A DNA stretch of 64,000 bases from Roseomonas sp. KE2513 (GCF_016107305.1 NZ_RCVR01000001.1:248001-312000), one strand, 5' to 3'; numbered from the stretch's first letter, positions 1 through 9,022 are shown. A program made the numbers and translations. The notes: a model not told the origin generated them from the letters alone.

Positions 1-165
1 ATGGGTGATGTCGCGGGCCTTGTCTCGGTGTTCGCGCAGGCGACGGGCAAGGACGAGCAGTTCCGCCCTCGGCGTCGTGGCCAGGGCGGGATGGCGTGTC
101 TGGGCGACCGTCTCGTACTCCGCCTCGGTGAGGATGCGGCGCTCGGCTGCCTTTGTTTCGGCCAT
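1..165 (-). CDS. Hypothetical protein, N-terminal 55 residues (gene runs off the left edge)
   Basis: A minus-strand frame opens with ATG at 165, just after a GGAG-like ribosome site, and is still open at base 1. The visible residues begin MAETKAAERRILTEAEYE and continue as a charged, helix-forming sequence rich in Ala, Arg and Glu. There is no signal peptide or membrane segment. It resembles short charged hypothetical proteins common in alphaproteobacteria, which I remember only by their general pattern. No function can be assigned. The 243 bases between it and the next gene (166-408) show no credible coding frame. Confidence 0.6.
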   Translation of the reverse strand, partial: MAETKAAERRILTEAEYETVAQTRHPALATTPRAELLVLARRLREHRDKARDITH

Positions 166-408
166 GGAGGCTCCTTCGGCGGTTGGGGCGATCCCGGTTC
201 CGTCGGGACGGGAGTTCTTCAGATTACTGTGCCGTCATGTTCGGCCCTGCGAGAATTCGCGAGCGCATCATGGGTTGCGGTGAGTTGATCCTCGCTGGGG
301 GGTACGGCAGCTCGCTGCCTGGGGTGGGAAGACCCGGACAGGGAATGTTACGGTGCAGCCGTCCCTGCTTCCCTGGCGTTCGCGGCTGGCCCCTTTCGGA
401 TCATCCCG

Positions 409-1707
409 ATGTCACGTCCTGACGATGCCGCGGTTCCCACGCGCGCGCTGTGCGCGCTCGATGGGCTGAACTTCACCCTGGCCGATGTGCGGGACGGGCT
501 CGGGCCCTATCTCGCGATCTACCTGCTGGCGGTGCGAGGGCCCGACGGGGGGTGGAACGAGGCGACGATCGGGCTGGTGATGACCATCGCGGGCATCGCC
601 GGGCTGCTCGCGCAAACGCCGGCTGGGGCGCTGATCGACCGCACGCGGCACAAGCGGGCCGTCGTGGTCGCGGCGGCGCTGGCGGTGACGGCGAGCTGTC
701 TGCTGCTGCCCTTCATCTCCGGCTTCTATGCTGTCGCGGCCACGCAGTCGCTCGCGGGGATCGCGGGGGCGGTGTTTCCGCCGGCGCTGGCGGCAATCAC
801 GCTCGGCGTGGTCGGGCCCCGCGCCTTCTCCCGCCGGATCGGTCGGAACGAGGCCTTCAACCACGCGGGCAACGCCGTCTCGGCCGGGCTGGCGGCGGGA
901 ACGGCGCTCTTATTCGGGCCGGTGGTGGTGTTCTGGATCATGGGGGCGCTGGCCGTGCTGAGCATCATCGCCGTGATGATGGTGCCGGCGGGGGCGATCG
1001 ATGACGAGCTGGCGCGCGGGATGGAGCACGGCGAGGGAGAGGCGGAGGAGGCGCCCTCGGGCTGGCGGGCACTGGCGGGGAACCGGCCGCTGGTCGTCTT
1101 CGCGGGGCTGATGGCGGCCTTCCACCTGGCGAATGCGGCGATGCTGCCCTCGGTCGGGCAGTTGCTGACGAAGGTGGTGGGGAAGGAGGACGCGACCTCG
1201 CTCGTGGCTGGCTGCATCGTCGCGGCGCAGTGCGTGATGGTGCCGGTGGCGATGCTGGTGGGCGCGAAGGCGGATGCCTGGGGGCGCAAGCCGCTGTTCC
1301 TCGCAGGGTTCGGGGTGCTGGCGCTGCGGGGGGTGCTCTACACGCTCTCGAGCAATCCCTGGTGGCTGATGGGCGTGCAGTTGCTGGACGGCGTGGGCGC
1401 GGGGGTGTTCGGCGCGCTGTTCCCGGTGGTGGTGGCGGACCTGACGCGGGGGACGGGGCGCTTCAACGTCAGCCAGGGCGCGATCGCCACGGCGCAGGGG
1501 CTGGGCGCGGCGCTGAGCGCCAGCTTGGCGGGGGCGGTGATCGTTGGGGCCGGGTATTCGGCCGCTTTCCTCGTGCTGGGCGGGATCGCGGCGGCGGGGT
1601 TCCTAGGCTACCTCTTCCTCATGCCCGAAACCCGCGACTCTGCCGCCCACGCCGGCCTGCCGCCCGGCGGCTGCGCCGCACCGATGCAGGCGGCGGCCGG
1701 AGGATGA
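409..1707 (+). CDS. MFS transporter
   Basis: A 432-residue polytopic membrane protein with about 12 hydrophobic segments in two halves, separated by a charged central loop near residues 200-225 (rich in Glu). The loop after TM2 carries the MFS motif A-like stretch GALIDRTRHKR, seen around residues 75-85. Substrate is unknown. The ATG at 409 has only a weak ribosome site. The stop overlaps the start of the next permease gene (ATGA), so the two are translationally coupled and probably act on related compounds. Family assignment is firm; any specificity would be a guess. Confidence 0.85.
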   Translation: MSRPDDAAVPTRALCALDGLNFTLADVRDGLGPYLAIYLLAVRGPDGGWNEATIGLVMTIAGIAGLLAQTPAGALIDRTRHKRAVVVAAALAVTASCLLLPFISGFYAVAATQSLAGIAGAVFPPALAAITLGVVGPRAFSRRIGRNEAFNHAGNAVSAGLAAGTALLFGPVVVFWIMGALAVLSIIAVMMVPAGAIDDELARGMEHGEGEAEEAPSGWRALAGNRPLVVFAGLMAAFHLANAAMLPSVGQLLTKVVGKEDATSLVAGCIVAAQCVMVPVAMLVGAKADAWGRKPLFLAGFGVLALRGVLYTLSSNPWWLMGVQLLDGVGAGVFGALFPVVVADLTRGTGRFNVSQGAIATAQGLGAALSASLAGAVIVGAGYSAAFLVLGGIAAAGFLGYLFLMPETRDSAAHAGLPPGGCAAPMQAAAGG

Positions 1708-2960
1708 GTTCGACGGCGGCGGTCTGGGCGATCTCGGGGCTGGCGACGGCGGGGGTGATCCTGCGACCCTTCCGCTGGCCGGAGGCGGTCTGGGCGGTGC
1801 TGGGCGCGGCGCTGCTGGGGGTACTGGGGCTGCTGCCCTGGCCCTCCGTGCTGCGGGGCGTGCTGCGCGGGACGGATGTCTACCTCTTTCTCATCGGCAT
1901 GATGCTGCTGGCGGATGTCGCGCGGCGCGAGGGACTGTTTGACTGGCTCGCGGGCTTCGCCGTCCGGGCGGCGCGCGGCTCCGCAACGCGGCTGCTGGCG
2001 CTGGTGTATGGCGTGGGGGTTGTGGTCACCGCCTTCCTCAGCAACGACGCGACGGCGGTGGTGCTGACGCCCGCCGTCTATGCCGCGGCGCGGGCGGCGG
2101 GCGCGCGGCCGATGCCGCACCTGCTGGCCTGCGCCTTCGTGGCCAATGCGGCCTCCTTCATCCTGCCGATTTCCAACCCCGCGAACCTCGTGGTCTTCGG
2201 GCAGGGCCTGCCGCCCCTGGGGGAGTGGCTGCGGCGTTTCGCGCTGCCCTCCCTTCTCGCGGTGGGCGCGACCCTTGCGGCGCTCTGGGTGACGCAGCGG
2301 CGCGTGCTGGCGGCGCCGATCGCGGCGAGGGTCGAGGCGGTGCCGCTGCGGCGGGGCGGGCTGGTGGCGGGGCTGGGCATCCTGGTGACGGCCGTGGTGC
2401 TGCTCGCGTCCTCCGCCGGAGGGTACGACCTGGGGCCGCCGACGCTGCTCTGCGGCGTGGCGACGGCGGCGCTGGTGCTGGGGATCACGCGGCAGTCGCC
2501 CTGGGGGGTGCTGGCGGGGGTGTCCTGGGGGGTGCTGCCGCTGGTGGCCGGGCTCTTCGTGCTGGTGGAGGCGCTGGGCACGACAGGGGCGGTGGAGGCG
2601 TTGGCCGGGCTGCTGCGCGCGGGGCTGGGAACGCCGGGGGAGACCGCGGCGGCTGCCGGGGCCGTGGTGGGCGTGGCGACGAACCTGTTGAACAACCTGC
2701 CGGCGGGGCTGCTCTCGGGCGCGGTGGTGGAGGCGGCGGGGGCCGCCCCGGTGCTGGCGGGCGCGATCCTGATCGGCGTGGATCTCGGGCCGAACCTGTC
2801 CGTCACAGGATCGCTGGCGACGATCCTCTGGCTGGTCGCGATCCGGCGGGAGGGGCTGGATTTCGGGACCTGGGCCTTCCTGCGGCTCGGGCTGGTGGTG
2901 ATGCCGCCGGCGCTGGTGCTGGCGCTCGGCGGGCTTGTGCTGGGAGGGGGGTGGCCGTGA
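1704..2960 (+). CDS. ArsB / ion-transporter superfamily permease
   Basis: 418 residues with roughly ten to eleven hydrophobic segments. Two inverted-topology halves each hold a short reentrant-type motif: SNDATAVVLTP near residue 110 with ISNPANLVVF near 160, and NLLNNLPAGLLSG with LGPNLSVTGS in the second half. This is the pattern of ArsB/NhaD-type carriers of the ion transporter superfamily. The family includes arsenite exporters, but also carriers for other anions and for sodium. The ATG at 1704 overlaps the upstream MFS stop and has a GGAGG site immediately before it. Arsenite export is possible but not shown. Confidence 0.8.
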   Translation: MSSTAAVWAISGLATAGVILRPFRWPEAVWAVLGAALLGVLGLLPWPSVLRGVLRGTDVYLFLIGMMLLADVARREGLFDWLAGFAVRAARGSATRLLALVYGVGVVVTAFLSNDATAVVLTPAVYAAARAAGARPMPHLLACAFVANAASFILPISNPANLVVFGQGLPPLGEWLRRFALPSLLAVGATLAALWVTQRRVLAAPIAARVEAVPLRRGGLVAGLGILVTAVVLLASSAGGYDLGPPTLLCGVATAALVLGITRQSPWGVLAGVSWGVLPLVAGLFVLVEALGTTGAVEALAGLLRAGLGTPGETAAAAGAVVGVATNLLNNLPAGLLSGAVVEAAGAAPVLAGAILIGVDLGPNLSVTGSLATILWLVAIRREGLDFGTWAFLRLGLVVMPPALVLALGGLVLGGGWP

Positions 2961-2965
2961 GGCTT

Positions 2966-2988
2966 GGCGCGGGTTTCATCCCTGCGCC
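2966..2988. terminator. Hairpin between convergent genes
   Basis: Arms GGCGCGGG (2966-2973) and CCCTGCGCC (2980-2988) pair with a single bulged T around a TTTCAT loop, inside the 34-base gap between the ArsB-like gene and the convergent glutathione reductase gene. There is no T-run. It may work as a bidirectional terminator. Confidence 0.35.
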
Positions 2989-2994
2989 GGCACT

Positions 2995-4407
2995 TCAGGC
3001 GGCCTTCGCGGCCTTGCCGACGTGGCGGGTGGCAACCCGCATGGTGACGAATTCCTCGGCCGCCGTCGGGTGGATGCCGATGGTGGCGTCGAGCTGCGCC
3101 TTGGTCAGGCCGTTCACCACGGCGACCGCAATGCCCTGCATGATTTCCGGGCTGTCCTCGCCGATCATGTGGGCGCCGAGGAGGACGCCGCTCTCGGCAT
3201 CAACCACAAGCTTCATCAGCGCGCGCCGGCCCTCGCGGCGGGTGATGCTGTGGCGCATGGGGGTGAAGCGGGAGGTGTAGATCTCGACGGGGCCGCGGCG
3301 GGCGGCCTCCTCCTCCGTCAGGCCAACGCTGCCGATCGGGGGGGCGATGAAGACGGCCTTGGGCACGTTCTCGTAGGAGGCGCGGCGGGGCCTGGGGCCG
3401 AACAGGGTGTCGGCGAGGGCGTGTCCGACGGCGGTCGCCATGGGCGTGAGGTTCACGCGGTCGTCCACGTCGCCGATGGCGTAGATATGGGGCACGTTGG
3501 TCGCGTGGTTCTCGTCGGTGCGGATGACCGGGCCGTCGAGGCTGGTGACGCCGGCCGCCTCCAGCCCGAGGCCGCCCGTGTTGGGCACGCGGCCGAGCGC
3601 GAGGAAGACCGCATCGGCCTCCACCACGCGGCCGCTGGCCATGCGGACGACGCGGGTTTCGCCGTTGAGGGTGATCTCGGCAGGACTCTCGCCGGCGAGG
3701 ATGGTGATGCCGTCGGCGGTGAGGGCCTCGGCGGCGGCCTGGCGGATCTCCTCGTCGAAGCCGCGAAGCGGGAGAGCCTGGCGATAGGCGAGCGTCACCT
3801 CCGAGCCAAGGCCGTGGAGGAGGGAGGCGAACTCAAGCCCGATATAGCCGCCGCCGACCATGAGGACGCGCTTCGGGCGCTCCTGCAGGGTGAAGAGGTC
3901 GTCGGAGATGAAGGCGTGTTCGGCGCCCGGGAAGTCCGCGCGCACGGGGTGACCGCCGGTCGCGATGACGATGCGCTCCGCCGTGACCTTGCGGGCGCCG
4001 ACCTCGATCTCGTGCGGGCCGGTCAGGCGCGCGTGGCACTCGAAGACCTCGGCGCCGACACCCTCCAGCAGGCGGCGGTAGATGCCCGAGAGGCGCGCCA
4101 CCTCCATGTCCCGGGCGCGGACGAGCGTGGGCCAGTCGTGCTTCGCCTCGCCGAAGGACCAGCCGAAGGCAGCACCGTCCTGCGCCCAGGCGCCGTATTC
4201 GGCGGCCTGCACCATCAGCTTCTTCGGCACGCAGCCGACATTCACGCAGGTGCCGCCCCAGAAGCGGGCCTCGGCGATGCCGACCTTCGCACCGTGGCCG
4301 GCGGCAATGCGCGCGGTGCGGACGCCCGCGCTGCCGCCGCCGATGACGAAAAGGTCGAAGTCGTGGCCGTGGGAGGGGGCCGCGGTGGGGCTCAGGGAGG
4401 CGCTCAT
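2995..4407 (-). CDS. gor: Glutathione-disulfide reductase
   Basis: 470 residues of the pyridine nucleotide-disulfide oxidoreductase family. The N-terminal FAD motif is VIGGGSAG. The redox disulfide lies in GGTCVNVGCVPKKL, the form specific to glutathione reductase rather than lipoamide dehydrogenase. A second GxGxxG motif (VGGGYIGLEFA) binds NADPH. The C-terminal dimerisation domain ends with HPTAAEEFVTM, whose His-Glu pair serves as catalytic base from the other subunit. It keeps cytosolic glutathione reduced. The chosen ATG at 4407 gives a normal family length; an in-frame ATG at 4482 would add 25 low-complexity residues. Confidence 0.93.
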   Translation of the reverse strand: MSASLSPTAAPSHGHDFDLFVIGGGSAGVRTARIAAGHGAKVGIAEARFWGGTCVNVGCVPKKLMVQAAEYGAWAQDGAAFGWSFGEAKHDWPTLVRARDMEVARLSGIYRRLLEGVGAEVFECHARLTGPHEIEVGARKVTAERIVIATGGHPVRADFPGAEHAFISDDLFTLQERPKRVLMVGGGYIGLEFASLLHGLGSEVTLAYRQALPLRGFDEEIRQAAAEALTADGITILAGESPAEITLNGETRVVRMASGRVVEADAVFLALGRVPNTGGLGLEAAGVTSLDGPVIRTDENHATNVPHIYAIGDVDDRVNLTPMATAVGHALADTLFGPRPRRASYENVPKAVFIAPPIGSVGLTEEEAARRGPVEIYTSRFTPMRHSITRREGRRALMKLVVDAESGVLLGAHMIGEDSPEIMQGIAVAVVNGLTKAQLDATIGIHPTAAEEFVTMRVATRHVGKAAKAA

Positions 4408-4547
4408 GACCGGAAAGGTCGGGGCTTCCGCCGGATCGCGCAAGGGTTGCCGCGGAGAGGGGCGGTCCCGCGTGCCCGTCATGATGGACGGGCAGCGCGG
4501 GCCTTGAAGTGGAGGAAGGGAGGCGCCCTCCCCTCCCCCGCCGCCGC

Positions 4548-6026
4548 TCAGGCCCCGAGGCCGCCCAGCAGGAGGTACTTGATCTCGAGGTAGTCCTCGA
4601 TGCCGTACTTGCTGCCCTCGCGGCCGAGGCCGCTCTCCTTCACGCCGCCGAAGGGGGCGACCTCGGTGGAGATGATGCCCTCGTTGATGCCGATGATGCC
4701 GCTCTCCAGCCCCTCGGCCACGCGGAAGATGCGGCCGACGTCGCGGGCGTAGAAATAGGCGGCGAGGCCGAACTCGGTATCGTTGGCCATGCGGATGCCC
4801 TCCGCCTCCTCCTTGAAGCGGATGAGGGGGGCCATGGGGCCGAAGGTTTCCTCCTTGAGGACCTTCGCGCTGATCGGCACATCGGTGAGGATCGTCGGCT
4901 CGAAGAAGTTGCCGCCGAGGCTGTGGCGGTGGCCGCCGGTGAGAACCTTGGCGCCCTGGGAGGTGGCGTCCTGGATATGCTCCTCCACCTTCGTGACGGC
5001 ATCGGCGTTGATCAGCGGGCCCTGCGTGACGCCCGCCTCCATGCCGTTGCCGACCTTGAGCCCCTCGACGGCCGCCTTCAGCTTCTCGGCGAAGGCGTCG
5101 TAGACACCCTCCTGCACGAAGATGCGGTTGGCGCAGACGCAGGTCTGGCCGGTGTTGCGGAACTTCGAAGCCATGGCGCCGGCGACGGCGGCGTCGAGGT
5201 CTGCGTCATCGAAGACAAGGAAGGCGGCGTTGCCGCCGAGCTCCATGGAGGTCTTCTTGATGGTGCCCGCGCATTGAGCGAGCAGCGTGCGGCCGACCTC
5301 GGTGCTGCCGGTGAAGGAGAGCTTGGCAACATCGGGGTTGGTGGAGAGTTCCTCGCCCTGCTCGCGCGCGGAACCCGTGACGACATTGCAGACGCCGGCG
5401 GGCATGCCCGCGCGCTCCGCGAGGACGGCGATGGCGAGGGCGGAGAAAGGTGTCTGCGAGGCCGGGCGGATGACGCCGGTGCAGCCCGCGGCCCAGCCAG
5501 GGCCGGCCTTGCGCGTTATCATGGCGGCCGGGAAGTTCCAGGGCGTGATCGCCGCGAAGACGCCGATCGGCTCCTTCATCACGAGGATGCGGCTGCCCTG
5601 CTTGAAGGTTGGAATGGTGTCGCCGTAGATCCGCTTTCCTTCCTCGGCAAACCACTCGATGAAGGAGGCGGCGTAGGCGATCTCGCCCTTGCTCTCGGTC
5701 AGCGGCTTGCCCTGCTCGGCCGTCATGATCGCCGCGAGGTCGTCCACGTTCTCCATCATGAGGTTGAAGAGGCGGCGGAGGATGGCCGCGCGCTCCTTCG
5801 CGAGCATCGCGCGCCAGGCGGGCTGGGCGGCCTTGGCGGCGGCGATGGCGGCGCGGACCTCCTCGCGCGAGAGGGAGGGGACGGTGCCGATGGCCTCGCC
5901 GGTGGCGGGGTTCTTGACCGTGAGCGTCTTGCCGGAAGCGGCGTTAACCCAGGCGTCGCCGACGCGGTTCGTCTGGCGGAAGAGGTCCGGGTCCTTCAGG
6001 ACCAGCTTGGCGGCGGTGTCGAGCAT
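4548..6026 (-). CDS. gabD: Succinate-semialdehyde dehydrogenase, NAD(P)-dependent
   Basis: 492-residue aldehyde dehydrogenase. The coenzyme-site Asn is in TPWNFP (around residue 164). The general base Glu262 lies in MELGGNA and the nucleophile Cys296 in NTGQTCVCANR, followed by a second Cys two residues on, as in GabD enzymes. It oxidises succinate semialdehyde to succinate, the last step of the GABA shunt. The usual KPAEQTP motif reads RPASQTP here (Arg187), a conservative change at a residue that helps hold the cofactor. Gene length matches E. coli GabD. It lies downstream of a GntR gene on the same strand with a 72-base gap. Confidence 0.9.
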   Translation of the reverse strand: MLDTAAKLVLKDPDLFRQTNRVGDAWVNAASGKTLTVKNPATGEAIGTVPSLSREEVRAAIAAAKAAQPAWRAMLAKERAAILRRLFNLMMENVDDLAAIMTAEQGKPLTESKGEIAYAASFIEWFAEEGKRIYGDTIPTFKQGSRILVMKEPIGVFAAITPWNFPAAMITRKAGPGWAAGCTGVIRPASQTPFSALAIAVLAERAGMPAGVCNVVTGSAREQGEELSTNPDVAKLSFTGSTEVGRTLLAQCAGTIKKTSMELGGNAAFLVFDDADLDAAVAGAMASKFRNTGQTCVCANRIFVQEGVYDAFAEKLKAAVEGLKVGNGMEAGVTQGPLINADAVTKVEEHIQDATSQGAKVLTGGHRHSLGGNFFEPTILTDVPISAKVLKEETFGPMAPLIRFKEEAEGIRMANDTEFGLAAYFYARDVGRIFRVAEGLESGIIGINEGIISTEVAPFGGVKESGLGREGSKYGIEDYLEIKYLLLGGLGA

Positions 6027-6098
6027 CGGGGGCTCCTCTCGGCAGGCTGAAGGTCGGGGCGGAAGATGGGACGCCGGAAGCGCGGTGTCACCCCGCCC

Positions 6099-6788
6099 TC
6101 AGCGGTCAGGTGGTGCTTCGCCGAGGAGGGCGAGGACGATCTCGGCGGTGGTGCCGATATGGGCGGCGAGAAGGGCGGGCGCCTCCGGGTCGCGGGCGAG
6201 GATCCGCTCGGCCAGCGCCTCGTGCACTGCCAGCACGCGCCCCCAGTCCTGGTGGGCCGTCTCCAGCAGACGGCGGTAGCGGGTCTTCTGGAGGTAGAGG
6301 TCGTCGCAGAAACGCAGCAGCGAGGGCAGCGGGCAGGCGGCGATGAGGGCGCGGTGGAAGCGGTGGTGGCGGGTTTCGTAGGCATCCACCCAGGCATCGC
6401 TCGCGGCATCGCGGCGGCCGATCTCGTGGCGGAGGAGGGAGAGGCTGGCGACGATCTCGTCCTCCCAGGCGGGGCCGCCGGCTTCCATGGCGAGGCGCAG
6501 CGCCTGAGGCTCCACGATCTGGCGGGAGCGGGTGACATCCAGCAGGTGCGCGCGCGTGACGGGCGGGACGGAGAAGCCCTTCTGGCCCTCCAGGTGCACG
6601 AAGCCTTCGGCAGCGAGGCGGGCCAGGGCCTCCCGCAGGGGGGTGGCGCCGAGCCCGTAGCGAGCGGTGAGGTCGCGCAGGCGAAGGCGGCTTGCGGGCG
6701 GAAGGCCTCCGCCGAGGATGTCCTGGCGCAGCCGCCGGGTGGCAGCTTCGGCGAGGGTGGCACCGGGAGGCGACGGAATTTCGATCAC
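6099..6788 (-). CDS. GntR-family (FadR/FCD type) transcriptional regulator
   Basis: 229 residues with a GTG start at 6788. The N-terminal winged helix carries the GntR pattern RLRDLTARYGLGATPLREAL (residues about 36-55) followed by LAAEGFVHLEGQKGF. The helical FCD effector domain fills the rest, with likely metal ligands in YETRHHRFHRALI and the late His in HEALAERI. The gene is divergent from the fumarylacetoacetase operon, starting only 57 bases from it, so it is probably its repressor. The effector would be an organic acid intermediate. The start codon sits unusually close to a promoter-like sequence (see separate feature). Confidence 0.85.
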   Translation of the reverse strand: MIEIPSPPGATLAEAATRRLRQDILGGGLPPASRLRLRDLTARYGLGATPLREALARLAAEGFVHLEGQKGFSVPPVTRAHLLDVTRSRQIVEPQALRLAMEAGGPAWEDEIVASLSLLRHEIGRRDAASDAWVDAYETRHHRFHRALIAACPLPSLLRFCDDLYLQKTRYRRLLETAHQDWGRVLAVHEALAERILARDPEAPALLAAHIGTTAEIVLALLGEAPPDR

Positions 6789-6797
6789 GGCAGGAAA

Positions 6798-6827
6798 TTT
6801 ATATTCTCTCTGGTCAGCGTCGGGCAA
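6798..6827 (-). promoter_or_regulatory. Promoter-like sequence for the GntR gene, near-leaderless
   Basis: On the minus strand TTGCCC (6827-6822) and TATAAA (6803-6798) are separated by 18 bases. Transcription would start only a few bases before the GTG at 6788, so the message would be nearly leaderless. No Shine-Dalgarno sequence is present just before the GTG, which fits. The same AT-rich block contains TATATT (6800-6805) on the plus strand, a possible -10 for the divergent operon, so repressor bound here could control both genes. Confidence 0.45.
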
Positions 6828-6845
6828 GCGCGGCATGGTCGGGGC

Positions 6846-8150
6846 ATGGACGTCCTCGACAAGACACACGACCCGCAGCGCCGCTCCTGGGTTATCTCCG
6901 CCAATGAGCCGGGGGCGGAGTTCCCGATCCAGAACCTGCCGCTGGGGGTGTTTTCCCGTGGGGGCGATGCGCCGCGCGGCGGGGTGGCGATCGGGGACCA
7001 GGTGCTGGACCTGCGGGCGGCGCTGGACGCCGGGCTGATCTCGGGCGAGGCGGCGGAGGCGGCGGCCGGGCCAACGCTCAACCGGCTGATGGCGATGGGG
7101 CGGGCTGCGTCCCGCGAGTTGCGGGCGGCAGTCTCGGCCCTGCTGGCGGAGGGAAGCGGCGCGGCCTCGCGCGGGGCGGAGATCCTCGTGCCGATGGCCG
7201 AGGCGCGGATGCACCTGCCGAGCGTGATTGCGAACTTCACGGACTTCATGGTCTCGCGAGACCATTCGGCGCGGCTCGGGGCGCTGAAGGACCCAGAGGC
7301 GCCGCTGCCGCCGGCCTTTGACAGCCTGCCGATCGCCTACCACTCCCGTGCTAGTTCCTTGCGGCCGAGCGGCGAGGGCGTGGTGCGTCCGAACGGGCAG
7401 TGGCGGCGCAAGGAGGGAATGCATTTCGGCCCGACCGAGGCGCTGGACTACGAGCTGGAGCTGGCGATCTGGCTGGCGGGGGAGAACGCGCTGGGCACGC
7501 CCGTGCCGATGTCACGCGCGCCGGAGCGGCTGTTCGGCTATGGGCTGCTGAACGACTGGTCGGCGCGCGACATGCAGCGCTGGGAGATGCCGCCGCTCGG
7601 GCCCTTCCTGGCGAAGAGCCTCGGCACCACCGTCTCCCCCTGGATCGTGACGGCGGAGGCGATGATCCCCTTCATGGTGCCGGCGGCAGCGCGGGTGGAG
7701 GGAGTTCCGGCCCCCCCGCCCCACCTCGATTCGCCGGGAAACCGGGAGCGCGGCGGGCTGTCGATCGCGCTGGAGGTGCTGCTGCTGACGCCTAAGATGC
7801 GCGCGGCCGGCGCGGCGCCGGCGCGGCTGACGGCGACGGAGTTTGCCTGGATGGCCTGGACGCCCGCGCAGATGGTGACGCACCACGCGAGCAACGGCTG
7901 CAACCTGCTGCCGGGCGACCTGCTGGGCAGCGGCACCTGCTCGGGCCCCACGGACGAGAGCCGGGCCTGCATGGCGGAGATCATCCTTTCCGGCCCGATT
8001 CAGCTGCCGGGCGGCGAGACGCGGCGCTTCCTGGAAGACGGGGACGAGGTGATCTTCCGCGGGCGGGCGCACGCACCGGGCGCGGTGTCGATCGGCTTCG
8101 GCGAGTGCCGGGCCGCGGTGCTGCCCGCGCCGGCCTGGCTGGCGGAGTAG
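6846..8150 (+). CDS. fahA: Fumarylacetoacetase
   Basis: 434 residues, the length of the eukaryotic-type enzyme. The N-terminal FAH_N domain carries SWVISANEPGAEFPIQNLP. In the catalytic domain the metal ligands are Asp133 (FTDF), Glu203 and Glu205 (DYELELA) and Asp237 (NDWSARDMQ), and the catalytic His140 is in SRDHSA. The family motif GPFLAKSLGTTVSPW follows. The reaction is hydrolysis of fumarylacetoacetate to fumarate and acetoacetate, the last step of tyrosine breakdown. No other tyrosine-pathway gene is visible here, so the substrate in this operon could be a related acylpyruvate. First gene of a three-gene plus-strand group. Confidence 0.9.
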   Translation: MDVLDKTHDPQRRSWVISANEPGAEFPIQNLPLGVFSRGGDAPRGGVAIGDQVLDLRAALDAGLISGEAAEAAAGPTLNRLMAMGRAASRELRAAVSALLAEGSGAASRGAEILVPMAEARMHLPSVIANFTDFMVSRDHSARLGALKDPEAPLPPAFDSLPIAYHSRASSLRPSGEGVVRPNGQWRRKEGMHFGPTEALDYELELAIWLAGENALGTPVPMSRAPERLFGYGLLNDWSARDMQRWEMPPLGPFLAKSLGTTVSPWIVTAEAMIPFMVPAAARVEGVPAPPPHLDSPGNRERGGLSIALEVLLLTPKMRAAGAAPARLTATEFAWMAWTPAQMVTHHASNGCNLLPGDLLGSGTCSGPTDESRACMAEIILSGPIQLPGGETRRFLEDGDEVIFRGRAHAPGAVSIGFGECRAAVLPAPAWLAE

Positions 8151-8229
8151 GACCCACCACGAGGGCGACGGTTAGACGAGGCGGGGAAAGCCGGCGAAGC
8201 TGGAACCGCACGGAGGAAGCGAGCAAGGC

Positions 8230-9018
8230 ATGCCACGCAGGATCATCGACATCTCGTCCACGCTGAAGGCGGGCATCGCGAGCGACCCGCCGCAGATGCT
8301 GCCGAAGATCGAGTACCACGACCACCGTATGACCGCGCCGCGCCTGGCCGAGTACATGGGCGTGGGCGTGGAGGCGCTGCCGGAGGGCGAGTACGCGGCG
8401 GTGGAGCAGGTGAACATCTCCACCCACAACGGCACGCATCTCGATGCGCCCTACCACTACTTCTCGCGCATGGACGAGGCGCTGGTGCCGGGCGGGCGGC
8501 CCTCGATGCGGATCGACGAGGTGCCGCTGGAGTGGTGCTTCAACCCCGGCGTGAAGCTCGACTTCCGGCACCTGCCGGACGGGCACGTGGTGCAGCCGGA
8601 CGAGGTTGAGGCGGAACTCAAGCGTATCAGGCACGAGATCCAGCCCTTCGAGATCGTGGTGGTGAACACACGCGCGGCCAGCCGCTACGGCGAGGACGAC
8701 TACATCGACACCGGCTGCGGCATGGGCAAGGCGGCGACGATGTGGCTGCTGGAGCGCGGCGTGCGCGTGGTGGGCACGGATGCCTGGTCCTGGGACGCGC
8801 CCTTTTCCCACACGCGGCGGCGCGTGGCGGAGACCGGCGATGCCTCCCTTATCTGGGAGGGGCACCGGGCGGGGCGGGAGATCGGCTACTGCCACATGGA
8901 GAAGCTCTCCAACCTCGAGAGCCTGCCGGCAGACGGGTTCACCGTGGCGTGCTTCCCCGTGAAGATCCACCGGGCTTCGGCGGGCTGGACCCGCGCCGTG
9001 GCCATCCTGGAGGATTAG
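8230..9018 (+). CDS. Cyclase-family metal-dependent hydrolase (kynurenine formamidase-like)
   Basis: 262 residues. The metal-binding signature STHNGTHLDAPYHYF (residues 64-78) matches the HxGTHxDxPxH pattern of the cyclase family, which includes bacterial kynurenine formamidase and isatin hydrolase. The second half keeps the conserved GTDAWSWD block, larger than in short KynB enzymes. It probably hydrolyses an amide or ring-opened lactam to a free acid. A GGAGG-like site precedes the ATG. It lies 79 bases after the fumarylacetoacetase gene and 4 bases before the receptor gene, which suggests one operon for one substrate. Confidence 0.83.
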   Translation: MPRRIIDISSTLKAGIASDPPQMLPKIEYHDHRMTAPRLAEYMGVGVEALPEGEYAAVEQVNISTHNGTHLDAPYHYFSRMDEALVPGGRPSMRIDEVPLEWCFNPGVKLDFRHLPDGHVVQPDEVEAELKRIRHEIQPFEIVVVNTRAASRYGEDDYIDTGCGMGKAATMWLLERGVRVVGTDAWSWDAPFSHTRRRVAETGDASLIWEGHRAGREIGYCHMEKLSNLESLPADGFTVACFPVKIHRASAGWTRAVAILED

Positions 9019-9022
9019 CGCC

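Noticed and set aside
166-408. A possible small gene between the partial gene and the MFS gene (open frame from 153)
   Set aside because: Overlaps the start of the minus-strand gene, has no ribosome site and no recognisable composition.
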